Source of the DNA: Rhodococcoides corynebacterioides NBRC 14404
Lineage (GTDB): Bacteria; Actinomycetota; Actinomycetes; Mycobacteriales; Mycobacteriaceae
DNA length: 64,000 nt
Direction: 5' to 3'
NCBI RefSeq assembly: GCF_001894765.1
Contig: NZ_BCWV01000002.1
Span: 310,001 to 374,000 of the forward strand
Positions within the stretch are counted from its first letter, which is position 1; each line of letters begins with the position of its first letter. Below the pieces are notes generated by a model. That model searched no databases, had not been told where the DNA came from, and worked only from the letters and a program-made list of their open reading frames with translations. Positions 15,891 to 23,705 of this stretch are shown here, one piece after another. The translations under genes and the position numbers were made by a program.

Positions 15891-17090
15891 TCAGCGCCCG
15901 AGGGCTTCCTTCCACGACACGGTCCGCCCGATGCGCAGGATGGAGCGCTGGTAGACCTTCGCGGCGACGACGGCGAGGAGGAGGGTCGCGAGGATCATCA
16001 GCACGATGGTGCCGACGATCTGCACCGGCTCGGCGACCCCGGCGGCGATGCGGAGCGGCATGAGGATCGCGGAGAACGGCGGGATCCAGGACAGCACGGT
16101 CGGCAGGGTGCCGGCGGGGTTGTCGATGGACGAGAACGCCGCGAAGAACATGGCGAGGATGACGATCAGCAACGGCATCGTCGTCGAGTTCACGTCCTCC
16201 TGCCGGGAGACCATGGATCCGCCGGCGGCGTAGAGGACGGCGAAGAACGCGTAGCCGAGCACGAACCAGCCGAGGGTGGAGACGAACACGCCGACGGCGG
16301 CGCCGGTGACGGTGAGGACGCCGGTGGCGGTGCCGGCGATCAGACCGGCGGCACCGTAGGCGGCCAGCTGCACCAGGCCGACGGCGCCGATGCCGAGCAC
16401 CTTGCCCCACAACAACTGCAGCGGTCGCACGGTGGACAGCAGCAGTTCGACCACGCGCGAGGACTTCTCCTCGACCACACCCATGGCGACGTACATGCCG
16501 AAGGTGATGATCTGCGTGTACAGCAGAATGACGGCCACGAAGCTGAGGGCGAGGCGCTGCCCGCGGTCCTCGTCGGGCGGGTCGAGGGCGTCGACGGTGA
16601 CGGTGGCTCCGGCGGCCGCCCTGGCGACGGCGGCGGGATCGACGCCCTCGGCGGTGAGTGCGTCGTTCTGCGCCTGCGTGGCGACGGCACTGTCCAGCAC
16701 GGTCTTCAGGCCGCCGGTCACCTCCTCCTTGGTGATGGCGGTGACCGCGCCGGCCTGTCCGGGGACGACGGCGACGTCGACGGTGCCGTTCTCGACCTGA
16801 GCGCGGGCGTCGTCCGCGTCGGTGAGGGTGCGGACGTCGACGGGTGTGCCGAGTTGGTCGCCGACGGCGGTGATGGTGTCGCCGAGGGCGGTGGTGCCGA
16901 CGACGCCGACGGGGGTGCGCTCGGTGTCGCCGTCGCCTCCGGAGAAGAGGGAGAAGGCGACGATGCCGCCGACGATGACGAGCAGCACGATGGCGTTGGA
17001 GATCAGGAAGCTCTTCTTGCGGACCTGGACGTCGAATTCACGACGGGCGACCAGCGCGATGGCGCGGCGCGAGGACAGTTGCTCGGTCAT
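15891..17090 (-). CDS. ABC transporter permease, NatB/ABC-2 type
   Basis: The product is 399 residues. One membrane segment near 27-47 (SFLISNAIVLLVIVGGIVAF) is followed by a large extracytoplasmic domain (about 50-185) and then about five membrane segments to the C-terminus, with MGVVEEKSSRVVELLLSTV in the first loop, a hallmark of NatB/YhaP-type exporters. It pairs with the ATPase directly upstream (4-nt overlap). Known NatAB exports Na+, but many homologues carry other substrates; substrate unknown here. Confidence 0.87.
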   Translation of the reverse strand: MTEQLSSRRAIALVARREFDVQVRKKSFLISNAIVLLVIVGGIVAFSLFSGGDGDTERTPVGVVGTTALGDTITAVGDQLGTPVDVRTLTDADDARAQVENGTVDVAVVPGQAGAVTAITKEEVTGGLKTVLDSAVATQAQNDALTAEGVDPAAVARAAAGATVTVDALDPPDEDRGQRLALSFVAVILLYTQIITFGMYVAMGVVEEKSSRVVELLLSTVRPLQLLWGKVLGIGAVGLVQLAAYGAAGLIAGTATGVLTVTGAAVGVFVSTLGWFVLGYAFFAVLYAAGGSMVSRQEDVNSTTMPLLIVILAMFFAAFSSIDNPAGTLPTVLSWIPPFSAILMPLRIAAGVAEPVQIVGTIVLMILATLLLAVVAAKVYQRSILRIGRTVSWKEALGR

Positions 17091-17983
17091 GCGACGACCT
17101 CTCGGTACAGATCGGTGAGGGAGGGCAGGGTGCGGGCGAACTCGTGTACGGGGCCGGTGGCCAGCGCGGCGGCGAGGATCGCCTGATCGTCGGCGTTCTC
17201 GCCGAGTGCCAGTGCGGTGCGGCCGTTCTCGTGCGAGACGGTGGTGACGCCGGGGAGGTGGTCCGCCCAGCCGGCGGGTGCGTCGGGTGCGTGGACGGTG
17301 AGGGTGGTGCCGTCGCGGCCGCGCAGTTCGTCGACGGGTCCGACGGCTTTCATCCGTCCACCGCCGATGATGCCGACGCGGTGGCAGAGGCGTTGCACGA
17401 GGTCGAGTTGGTGACTGGAGAACAGCACGGGCACACCGGCGTTCGCCTTCTCGAGCAGCACGTCGCTCATGGTGTCGACGGCCACCGGGTCGAGCCCGGA
17501 GAAGGGTTCGTCGAGCACGAGGACGGCCGGGTCGTGGACCAGGGCGGCGGCGAGCTGGACGCGCTGCTGGTTGCCCAGGGACAGCGAGTCGACGGTGTCG
17601 TTCACGCGCCCCTCGATGCCGAGGCGCTCGGTCCACCGCTGGACCGCCGCGGTGGCGTCGGACCGGGACAGTCCGTGCAACTCGGCCAGGTAGCGAAGCT
17701 GGTTGCCCACCTTCATCTTCGGGTAGAGGCCACGTTCCTCGGGCATGTAGCCGACGGTGCGGCGCACCTCGAGGTCGATGGGACGCCCGTCGATGCGGGC
17801 CTCGCCGGCGTCGGCGGAGAGCACGCCCAGGGTGATACGCATCGTCGTGGTCTTGCCCGCGCCGTTGCTGCCGACGAAGCCGAAGACCTCGCCGGGGTGA
17901 ACGGTGAAGCCGACGCCGTCGAGAGCCACGGTGTCGCCGTAGCGTTTGCGCAGGCCGTCGATCTCGAGGGTGGAGCCGTTCAT
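17087..17983 (-). CDS. ABC transporter ATP-binding protein, NatA type
   Basis: The product is 298 residues. Walker A GSNGAGKTTT lies near 38-47, signature LSLGNQQRV near 133, Walker B VLVLDEPFSGLDP near 155 and the switch His in FSSHQLD. The C-terminal extension after about 215 is the DUF4162 domain typical of NatA-like ATPases. It overlaps the permease downstream and the membrane protein upstream by 4 nt each, so it belongs to the four-gene XRE/membrane/NatAB operon. Confidence 0.92.
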   Translation of the reverse strand: MNGSTLEIDGLRKRYGDTVALDGVGFTVHPGEVFGFVGSNGAGKTTTMRITLGVLSADAGEARIDGRPIDLEVRRTVGYMPEERGLYPKMKVGNQLRYLAELHGLSRSDATAAVQRWTERLGIEGRVNDTVDSLSLGNQQRVQLAAALVHDPAVLVLDEPFSGLDPVAVDTMSDVLLEKANAGVPVLFSSHQLDLVQRLCHRVGIIGGGRMKAVGPVDELRGRDGTTLTVHAPDAPAGWADHLPGVTTVSHENGRTALALGENADDQAILAAALATGPVHEFARTLPSLTDLYREVVA

Positions 17984-18537
17984 GCCGTGCCCTTTCGATA
18001 GGTGTCCGATTCATCCTCGGGGTCCGGATCGGGTCGTGTCCATGCCAACACGGCGGTGGCGCTGCAACCGCCGATCAACAAGCACGCGAGCACGAGAATC
18101 GAGCCCGAGGTCGCGAGGGTCGTGCCGTCCATCCATTCCCAGCGTGATCCGAGGTAGAGGTAGAACGCGGGAACGAGGGTGAGGGTCTGGGTGATCGTCA
18201 GAGCGAGGGATCGAGCCTCGTTGCGCTGAGCCAACTCTCGCTCGTCGAGAGCGCCGGTGGGACTGTCCCCCCGCTCGGAGACGATCTGCAGGGCCGTCCA
18301 CACCGGGGTGAAGATCGCGCACAGTCCGGCGAAGATGAGGACGCCGGGGGTCGGAGCGAACGCCGCGGCCACCCCCGCGGCGATCATGGCGGCGAACACG
18401 GCTCCCAACAGGACGACGAGCAGCCGCCGTCGGGCGTGGGTGCGCCACCCGCGCAGCCAGTGCGCGGTCTGCTCCTGACGCTGCAGGTATTTCCGAGTGC
18501 GGCGTGCCTGGTAGCGGTCGAACACGGTGTCGCTCAT
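17980..18537 (-). CDS. Hypothetical four-helix membrane protein in the XRE-NatAB operon
   Basis: The product is 185 residues: a basic, Arg-rich cytoplasmic N-terminus (about 1-38), a pair of membrane segments (about 38-60 and 65-85), a charged loop with DERELAQRNEARS, and a second pair (about 112-130 and 142-165). No family is recognised. The GALDERELAQRNEA loop resembles the connector seen in many small membrane proteins encoded with XRE regulators (DUF2178-like layout), but that is only a structural impression. Overlaps with both neighbours indicate co-translation with the regulator and the transporter. Confidence 0.75.
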   Translation of the reverse strand: MSDTVFDRYQARRTRKYLQRQEQTAHWLRGWRTHARRRLLVVLLGAVFAAMIAAGVAAAFAPTPGVLIFAGLCAIFTPVWTALQIVSERGDSPTGALDERELAQRNEARSLALTITQTLTLVPAFYLYLGSRWEWMDGTTLATSGSILVLACLLIGGCSATAVLAWTRPDPDPEDESDTYRKGTA

Positions 18538-18818
18538 CGTTCACCTTCCGTCGTGGTCGGGCGTCGATAGACCTCGGCCGACAGCGGGCCGAACTCGGTC
18601 CGGGAGAAGACGGCTTCCACGGGGAGGTCGAAGACGTCGCAGATGCGTAGGGCGAGGTCCAGGCTCGGGTAGTGATCACCACGCTCGAGCGCGCCGACGG
18701 TCTGGGGATTGACCTCCACCAGGTCGGCCAACTGCGCTCGCGTCATGCGCCGTTCGGCGCGTAGGACGCCGATGCGGTTGTGGATGGGGAGAGTTGTTCC
18801 CCGCTTGACCGGGCTCAT
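18534..18818 (-). CDS. XRE-family helix-turn-helix regulator
   Basis: The product is 94 residues from ATG 18818. The HTH runs at about 13-65 (MTRAQLADLVEVNPQTVGAL, then GDHYPSLDLALRICDVFDLP), typical of the small YozG/XRE regulators encoded with a multi-pass membrane protein. An in-frame ATG at 18854 would fall inside the -35 element, so the shorter start is chosen. The gene heads the operon and is probably autoregulatory. Confidence 0.9.
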   Translation of the reverse strand: MSPVKRGTTLPIHNRIGVLRAERRMTRAQLADLVEVNPQTVGALERGDHYPSLDLALRICDVFDLPVEAVFSRTEFGPLSAEVYRRPTTTEGER

Positions 18819-18825
18819 GTATCGA

Positions 18826-18854
18826 AGTGTTGTAAAAACCCAACGACTTGTCAA
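18826..18854 (-). promoter_or_regulatory. Promoter of the XRE-NatAB operon, leaderless
   Basis: On the minus strand a consensus -35 TTGACA (18849-18854) is followed after 17 nt by AACACT (18826-18831), 7 nt before the ATG. GTTG/CAAC half-sites overlap the -35 and spacer, a plausible XRE operator. Confidence 0.5.
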
Positions 18855-18872
18855 CCCTACCGACGAAAAGGG

Positions 18873-20507
18873 TCAGTCCTCCCGCAGCTGCCCCTGGTCG
18901 ACGGTCCATCGACGCGTGCTGGTCACCGCGTCCAACATGCGGCGGTCGTGGGTCACCAGCAGCAGGGTGCCCTCGTACGTCGCCAGCGCCGCCTCGAGCT
19001 GCTCGATCGCGGGCACGTCCAGGTGGTTGGTCGGCTCGTCGAGCACCAACAGGTTGACCCCGCGCGCCTGCAGCAGGGCCAGGCTCGCGCGGGTCCGCAG
19101 ACCGGGGGAGAGGGTGTGCGCCGGGTGCAGCGCCGCATCCCCGCGCAACCCGAACTTGGCGACGAGCGTGCGGACGTCCGCGTCCGGCCACTCCGGCACC
19201 GCGGCAGAGAGCACCTCGGCCACCGACCGATCGCCGGCGAAGGCCGACCGCGCCTGATCCATCTCCCCGATCGCGACGCCCGATCCGAGACTCACCGAGC
19301 CCGACGTCGGCGCCACCCGCCCCAGAATCAGGTGCAGCAAAGTCGTTTTCCCGGATCCGTTCGCGCCCGTGACGACGATGCGATCCCCGGCGTCGATCTG
19401 CGCGGTGATCGGCCCGAGTCGGAACCGGTCGCGATCGATCACCGCGTCGCGCAGCGTGGCCACCACCGTCCCGCTCCGAGGCGCCGCGGCGATCTCCATC
19501 CGCAGCTCCCACTCCTTGCGCGGCTCCTCCACCACCTCGAGTCGCTCGATGCGTCGTTGGGTCTGACGGGCTTTCGCCGCCTGCTTCTCGGTCGACTCGG
19601 CTCGGACCTTGCGTCCGGCCTTGTCGTTGTCCGGCGCTTTACGACGGGCGTTGCGCACGCCGTGCTCGAGCCAGTTGCGTTGCATGCGGGCGCGGTCCTC
19701 GAGGCCCGCTCGGGTGTCGGCGTACTCCTCGTACTCCTCGCGGGCGTGCCGACGGGCGACGGCGCGTTCGACGAGGTAGGCCTCGTACCCGCCGTCGTAC
19801 ACCGCGATGCGCTGCTGGGCGAGGTCGAGTTCGACGATGCCGGTGACGGTGCGGGCGAGGAACTCTCGGTCGTGGCTGACGATCATCACGGCGCATCGGG
19901 CGTCGGTCACGAACCGCTCGAGCCGGTCGAGTCCGGCCAGGTCGAGATCGTTGGTCGGCTCGTCGAGCAGGAGAACGTCGTAGCGGGCGAGCAGGATCGC
20001 CGCGAGGGACACCCGAGCGGCCTGACCGCCGGAGAGCGAGGTCATGGGCGCGTCGACGTCGACCGCGAGGCCCAGTTCGGCGAGCACCGCGTCCGTCCGC
20101 TCGGCCAGATCCGCGCCGCCGAGGGCGAGCCATCGTTCCAGCGCGGGCGTGTAGGTGTCCGCGCCGTCACCACTGCCCAGTGCTTCGGCGGCGGCGTTCA
20201 TCGCGTCCTCGGCCCCGCGAACGCCGGTGCGCCGCTGCAGGAACGCGGCGATCGTCTCGTTCGGAACGGTGCCGGGCTCCTGGGCGAGGTACCCCACGGT
20301 GGCGTCGGACGGGGTGAGGGTGACGGTGCCGTCGTACTCGGCGTCGGAGACGCCCGCCGCGATGGTCAGCAGGGTCGACTTGCCGGCGCCGTTCGCGCCG
20401 ACGAGTCCCATCACCTGGCCGGGTCCGACGGTGAGGTCGAGTCCGGAGAAGAGTGTGCGCTCCCCGCGATACGCGGCGAGTCCGTCGAGGCGCAGGACGG
20501 CGGTCAT
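18873..20507 (-). CDS. ABC-F family ATPase
   Basis: The product is 544 residues with two ABC cassettes and no membrane segment. Cassette 1 has GANGAGKST near 39-47, LSGGQAARV and LLLDEPTNDLD. A basic linker follows (about 240-300, ARRKAPDNDKAGRKVRAEST), and cassette 2 has GANGSGKTT, the degenerate signature LSPGLRTRA and LVLDEPTNHLD. ABC-F proteins act on the ribosome E site as translation factors or target-protection antibiotic resistance factors. The start ATG 20507 overlaps the stop of the FMO-like gene by 4 nt. Whether it confers resistance cannot be judged from sequence. Confidence 0.9.
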   Translation of the reverse strand: MTAVLRLDGLAAYRGERTLFSGLDLTVGPGQVMGLVGANGAGKSTLLTIAAGVSDAEYDGTVTLTPSDATVGYLAQEPGTVPNETIAAFLQRRTGVRGAEDAMNAAAEALGSGDGADTYTPALERWLALGGADLAERTDAVLAELGLAVDVDAPMTSLSGGQAARVSLAAILLARYDVLLLDEPTNDLDLAGLDRLERFVTDARCAVMIVSHDREFLARTVTGIVELDLAQQRIAVYDGGYEAYLVERAVARRHAREEYEEYADTRAGLEDRARMQRNWLEHGVRNARRKAPDNDKAGRKVRAESTEKQAAKARQTQRRIERLEVVEEPRKEWELRMEIAAAPRSGTVVATLRDAVIDRDRFRLGPITAQIDAGDRIVVTGANGSGKTTLLHLILGRVAPTSGSVSLGSGVAIGEMDQARSAFAGDRSVAEVLSAAVPEWPDADVRTLVAKFGLRGDAALHPAHTLSPGLRTRASLALLQARGVNLLVLDEPTNHLDVPAIEQLEAALATYEGTLLLVTHDRRMLDAVTSTRRWTVDQGQLRED

Positions 20508-21592
20508 CGTGTTCCCAATTCGGTCAGCAGTTCTCGGACGGCGACGCGCCCGGCTCGGTTGGCGCCGATGGTGCTCGCGGACGGACCGTAGCCGATCAGA
20601 TGGACGGTGGGACGCGCGGCGACCCGGGTGGGCACGGCGCCGTCGAGCACGATCCCGCCGCCCGGCCCGCGCAGGCGCAGCGGCGCGAGATGGTCGAGCG
20701 CGCTGCGAAATCCGGTGGCCCACAGGATGACGTCGGCCGCGCGCTCCGCACCGTCGGCCCACCGCACCCCGGTCGGAGTGATCGCGTCGAACATCGGGAA
20801 CCGGCGCAGCGCACCGCGATCACGGGCCGCACGCAGTGCCGGGGTGAGCAGCAGTCCCGTCACCGACACCACGGATCCGGGCGGCAGACCGGCCCGCACC
20901 CGCTCCTCCACGCGGGCGACGGCGGCTCGGCCCTGCTCCGGACCGAACTCGCCCTCCACGAAGTGCGGTTCGCGACGGGTCACCCAGGTGGTGGTGGTCA
21001 CCTGCGAGATCTCGTCGAGCAACTGCACGGCCGAGATGCCGCCGCCGACCACGACGACGTGCTGTCCGCGGAACTCGTCGGCGGTGGCGTAGTCCCTCGT
21101 GTGCAGCTGCCGCCCGCGGAAGGTCGCCGCACCCGGGTAGACGGGGACGAAGGGGTGCTCCCAGGTTCCGGTGGCGTTGATCAGCCCGCGGGCGGAGACC
21201 ACCCCGCCCTCGGCTTCGACGCGATAGCGGGGACCGCGATCGCAGACCACCGACACCCGGCCGGGCCGACGCACGGGCAGCGCGAAACGGCGTTCGTACT
21301 CGGCGTAGTAGTGGGGAACCGCGGTCGACGCGGGCACGGCCGCCGGGTCGTCCTGCGGCGAGAGGGTGTCGGCGAACGCCAGACCGGGTAGGTCGTGCAC
21401 CCCGTTGACCGTGGCCAGCGTGAGCGACGGCCACCGGAACTGCCACGCCCCACCCGGTCCCGGCGACCCGTCGAGGACGACGTGACCGCCCGGTCCCGTC
21501 AGGCCCGCGCGCTGCAGGAAGTACGACGCCGACAGCCCGGCCTGCCCGGCGCCGATCACCGCCACCTCGACCTCGCGCACAGCCTCCTGCAT
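20504..21592 (-). CDS. FAD/NAD(P)-binding flavoprotein monooxygenase-like protein
   Basis: The product is 362 residues: VIGAGQAGLSASYFL near 12-26 for FAD, a second Rossmann motif VVVVGGGISAVQLLDEI near 175-190 for NADPH, and a C-terminal ATGFRSALDHL-type motif (ATG-x-x-x) common in FMO/CzcO-like proteins. It is shorter than classical FMOs, as are other CzcO-like members. It is co-translated with the ABC-F gene downstream. Its start is only 29 nt from the divergent echA6 start. Substrate unknown. Confidence 0.85.
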   Translation of the reverse strand: MQEAVREVEVAVIGAGQAGLSASYFLQRAGLTGPGGHVVLDGSPGPGGAWQFRWPSLTLATVNGVHDLPGLAFADTLSPQDDPAAVPASTAVPHYYAEYERRFALPVRRPGRVSVVCDRGPRYRVEAEGGVVSARGLINATGTWEHPFVPVYPGAATFRGRQLHTRDYATADEFRGQHVVVVGGGISAVQLLDEISQVTTTTWVTRREPHFVEGEFGPEQGRAAVARVEERVRAGLPPGSVVSVTGLLLTPALRAARDRGALRRFPMFDAITPTGVRWADGAERAADVILWATGFRSALDHLAPLRLRGPGGGIVLDGAVPTRVAARPTVHLIGYGPSASTIGANRAGRVAVRELLTELGTR

Positions 21593-21609
21593 GCGTTCAG
21601 TACAGCAGG

Positions 21610-21615
21610 TAGGTT
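21610..21615 (+). promoter_or_regulatory. Leaderless -10 element for echA6
   Basis: TAGGTT lies 6 nt before the GTG at 21622, within the 29-nt divergent gap, with no ribosome site; this fixes the start and suggests a leaderless mRNA. Confidence 0.45.
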
Positions 21616-21621
21616 CGGCAC

Positions 21622-22353
21622 GTGATCGGAACGAGTCGGCGCGCAGGCGTCCTGACGGTGGAGTTGCAACGCCCGGAGCGGCGCAACGCCCTGAACGCCG
21701 AGCTGTGCCGGGAATTGCAGGCGGCGGTGGAGGCGGCCCCGGCGGAGGGTGCCCGCGTCGTCGTGATCACCGGTCAGGGCAGCAGTTTCTGCGCCGGAGC
21801 GGACCTGACCGGGGACATCGCCGCCACCGAGTTCCCGGACGCGCTGGTGTCGCTGCACCGGTCGATCGAGAACCTGCCGATTCCGGTGGTGGCGGCCGTG
21901 AACGGGCCGGCGGTGGGCGCGGGGACCCAACTCGCACTGGCCGCCGACCTCCGGGTGGTCTCGCCCTCGGCGTTCTTCGCGATTCCCTCGACCCGGCTGG
22001 CGATCGCGGTCGATTCCTGGACGGTGCGTCGGCTGACGTCGCTGGCCGGCGGAGGCCCCGCGCGCACCGTTCTCCTGGGCGCGGAGCGGCTCACCGCGGA
22101 GGAGGCCCTGGCCTGCGGACTCGCCAACCGCCTCGGCGAGCCGAGCGACGCGCAGGAGTGGGCCGATCGCATCGCGACCCTCGCGCCGCTGTCGCTGCGG
22201 CATCTCAAGCTCGTGTTCAACGACGACGGCACGCGCGCCCCGGACACCGACGCCCAACAGGAGGCGTACCGGGCCGCCTGGGCCAGCGAGGACGCCGTCG
22301 AAGCGCGCACCGCACGCCGGGAGAAGCGTGACCCGGTGTTCCAGGGGAGGTAG
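21622..22353 (+). CDS. echA6: EchA6-like crotonase-fold protein lacking catalytic glutamates
   Basis: The product is 243 residues. It opens MIGTSRRAGVLTVELQRPER, very close to M. tuberculosis EchA6 as I recall it, with the oxyanion elements CAGADL and GPAVGAG. The two hydratase glutamates are missing: the CELA position reads TQLA, and the QPE position reads IPS. Mycobacterial EchA6 also lacks hydratase activity and shuttles acyl-CoA into FAS-II for mycolate synthesis. A similar acyl-carrier role is inferred here. The MBL gene follows after 7 nt. Confidence 0.82.
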   Translation: MIGTSRRAGVLTVELQRPERRNALNAELCRELQAAVEAAPAEGARVVVITGQGSSFCAGADLTGDIAATEFPDALVSLHRSIENLPIPVVAAVNGPAVGAGTQLALAADLRVVSPSAFFAIPSTRLAIAVDSWTVRRLTSLAGGGPARTVLLGAERLTAEEALACGLANRLGEPSDAQEWADRIATLAPLSLRHLKLVFNDDGTRAPDTDAQQEAYRAAWASEDAVEARTARREKRDPVFQGR

Positions 22354-22360
22354 CAGTCGA

Positions 22361-23470
22361 GTGAGGATCTCGAGGGCCGTGGCCGCCGTCGCGGCGGCAG
22401 CAGGGGCCGCGTGGGTGGGTTCGGCAGCGCGCGGGGTGCCGTCGTCGCTCGGCGCGAGCCGAGCGGCGGTGCGTCCCTACGCGGCCGCGTCGTCGCACTA
22501 CCACAACGGCAGGTTCCACAACACCGCGCCGGCGTCCGTCGTCGATCCGGCCGAGCAGGCGAGCATCGGCATGGCGATGCTGCGTCGCGGCGACCGCGGC
22601 AAGCCCCCACGCCCGGTTCCGCTGGCCACCCCTCTCGCACCGGCCGACGCCGCGGATCTCGCGGCCACCTGGTTCGGGCATTCGTCGGTGATCGTCGAGA
22701 TCGACGGCCGCCGCGTGTTGACCGACCCGGTGTGGAGTCGACGCGTGTCCCCGTCGCGCGTGGTGGGACCGTCGCGGCTGCATCCCGTTCCCGTTGCCCT
22801 GGAAGCCCTTCCGCCGATCGACGCGATCCTGATATCGCACGACCACTACGACCATCTCGACCGCGACACCGTCGCCACGTTGGTCCGGACCCAGCAGTCG
22901 CCGTTCCTCGTCCCGTTGGGCGTGGGTGCCCATCTGCGGCGGTGGGGGGTGCCGGAGGACCGGATCGTGGAGCTGGACTGGAACGACGGCAGCGCCGTCG
23001 CCGGGCTGCGGATCACCTGTCTCGAGGCGCGCCACTTCTCGGGCCGTACGTTCGCTCGCGACCTCACGCAGTGGGCGTCGTGGTCGGTGGTCGGCCCGGA
23101 GCACCGTGCGTTCTTCGGCGGCGACACCGGATACACCGAGGCGTTCGGCGACATCGGATCCCGTCTCGGGCCGTTCGATCTCACGCTTCTGCCCATCGGG
23201 GCCTACGACGTCCGCTGGCCGGACATCCATATGAACCCCGAGGAGGCCGTTCGGGCCCACGCCGCGCTGCAGGGCGGGCGCTCGGACGCCGGTGTCCTTC
23301 TCCCCGTGCACTGGGGCACGTTCGATCTGGCGTTCCATTCCTGGGCCGAGCCGGTGGAGCGGCTCCTCGCCGCCGCGGACCCGGTGTCCACGTCGGTGGT
23401 GGTCCCGATGGTGGGCCAGCGCGTGGATCTGATTCGGCCGCAGCCCGGCCGCCGATGGTGGACGACGTAA
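22361..23470 (+). CDS. MBL-fold hydrolase, NAPE-PLD/RomA-like (Rv0906-like)
   Basis: The product is 369 residues from GTG 22361, preceded by AGGGGAGG. An N-terminal hydrophobic stretch (about 5-25) may be a signal or anchor. The metallo-beta-lactamase fold shows ATWFGHSSVIVEIDG, the zinc motif SHDHYDHLD (HxHxDH), a further ligand region ARHFSGR, GGDTGYTEAF and the final PVHWGTFDLA. This pattern is that of N-acyl-phosphatidylethanolamine phospholipase D-like proteins, suggesting a membrane phosphodiester substrate. Its TAA stop lies inside the -10 element of the next gene. Confidence 0.85.
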   Translation: MRISRAVAAVAAAAGAAWVGSAARGVPSSLGASRAAVRPYAAASSHYHNGRFHNTAPASVVDPAEQASIGMAMLRRGDRGKPPRPVPLATPLAPADAADLAATWFGHSSVIVEIDGRRVLTDPVWSRRVSPSRVVGPSRLHPVPVALEALPPIDAILISHDHYDHLDRDTVATLVRTQQSPFLVPLGVGAHLRRWGVPEDRIVELDWNDGSAVAGLRITCLEARHFSGRTFARDLTQWASWSVVGPEHRAFFGGDTGYTEAFGDIGSRLGPFDLTLLPIGAYDVRWPDIHMNPEEAVRAHAALQGGRSDAGVLLPVHWGTFDLAFHSWAEPVERLLAAADPVSTSVVVPMVGQRVDLIRPQPGRRWWTT

Positions 23471-23473
23471 ACT
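23468..23473 (+). promoter_or_regulatory. Leaderless -10 element for the antitoxin-like gene, overlapping the MBL stop
   Basis: TAAACT lies 7 nt before the ATG at 23481; its first three bases are the TAA stop of the MBL gene. This supports separate leaderless transcription of the small gene. Confidence 0.4.
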
Positions 23474-23480
23474 GGGCGCC

Positions 23481-23669
23481 ATGGCATTCGCGGACGAGTT
23501 GAAGAAGCTGATCGGCAAGGGCAAGCAGGCCGCTGCGCAGAACTCCGACAAGATCGAGCAGGCCGTGGACAAGGCCGCCGACTTCGCGGACAAGAAGACC
23601 GGCGGCAAGTACGCCCAGCAGATCGACAAGGTGCAGGACGCCGCGAAGAAGGCGATCCCGGACAAGTGA
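23481..23669 (+). CDS. Rv0909/MT0933-family antitoxin-like small protein
   Basis: The product is 62 residues, charged, Lys/Ala/Asp-rich and probably fully helical, with QNSDKIEQAVDKAADFADKK and TGGKYAQQIDKVQDAAKKA. This matches the MT0933 antitoxin family pattern (QNADKV...I.KAG.FVD.KT.G.Y...I.K..DA). In M. tuberculosis the partner toxin Rv0910 (SRPBCC fold) is the next gene. Here the next gene is an antiporter, and an Rv0910-like gene lies about 9.2 kb away at 32865. No DNA-binding motif is seen. Confidence 0.78.
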   Translation: MAFADELKKLIGKGKQAAAQNSDKIEQAVDKAADFADKKTGGKYAQQIDKVQDAAKKAIPDK

Positions 23670-23705
23670 CCCGGTAGATCACCGGCGCTCGGGTAGTCGA
23701 TCCGT

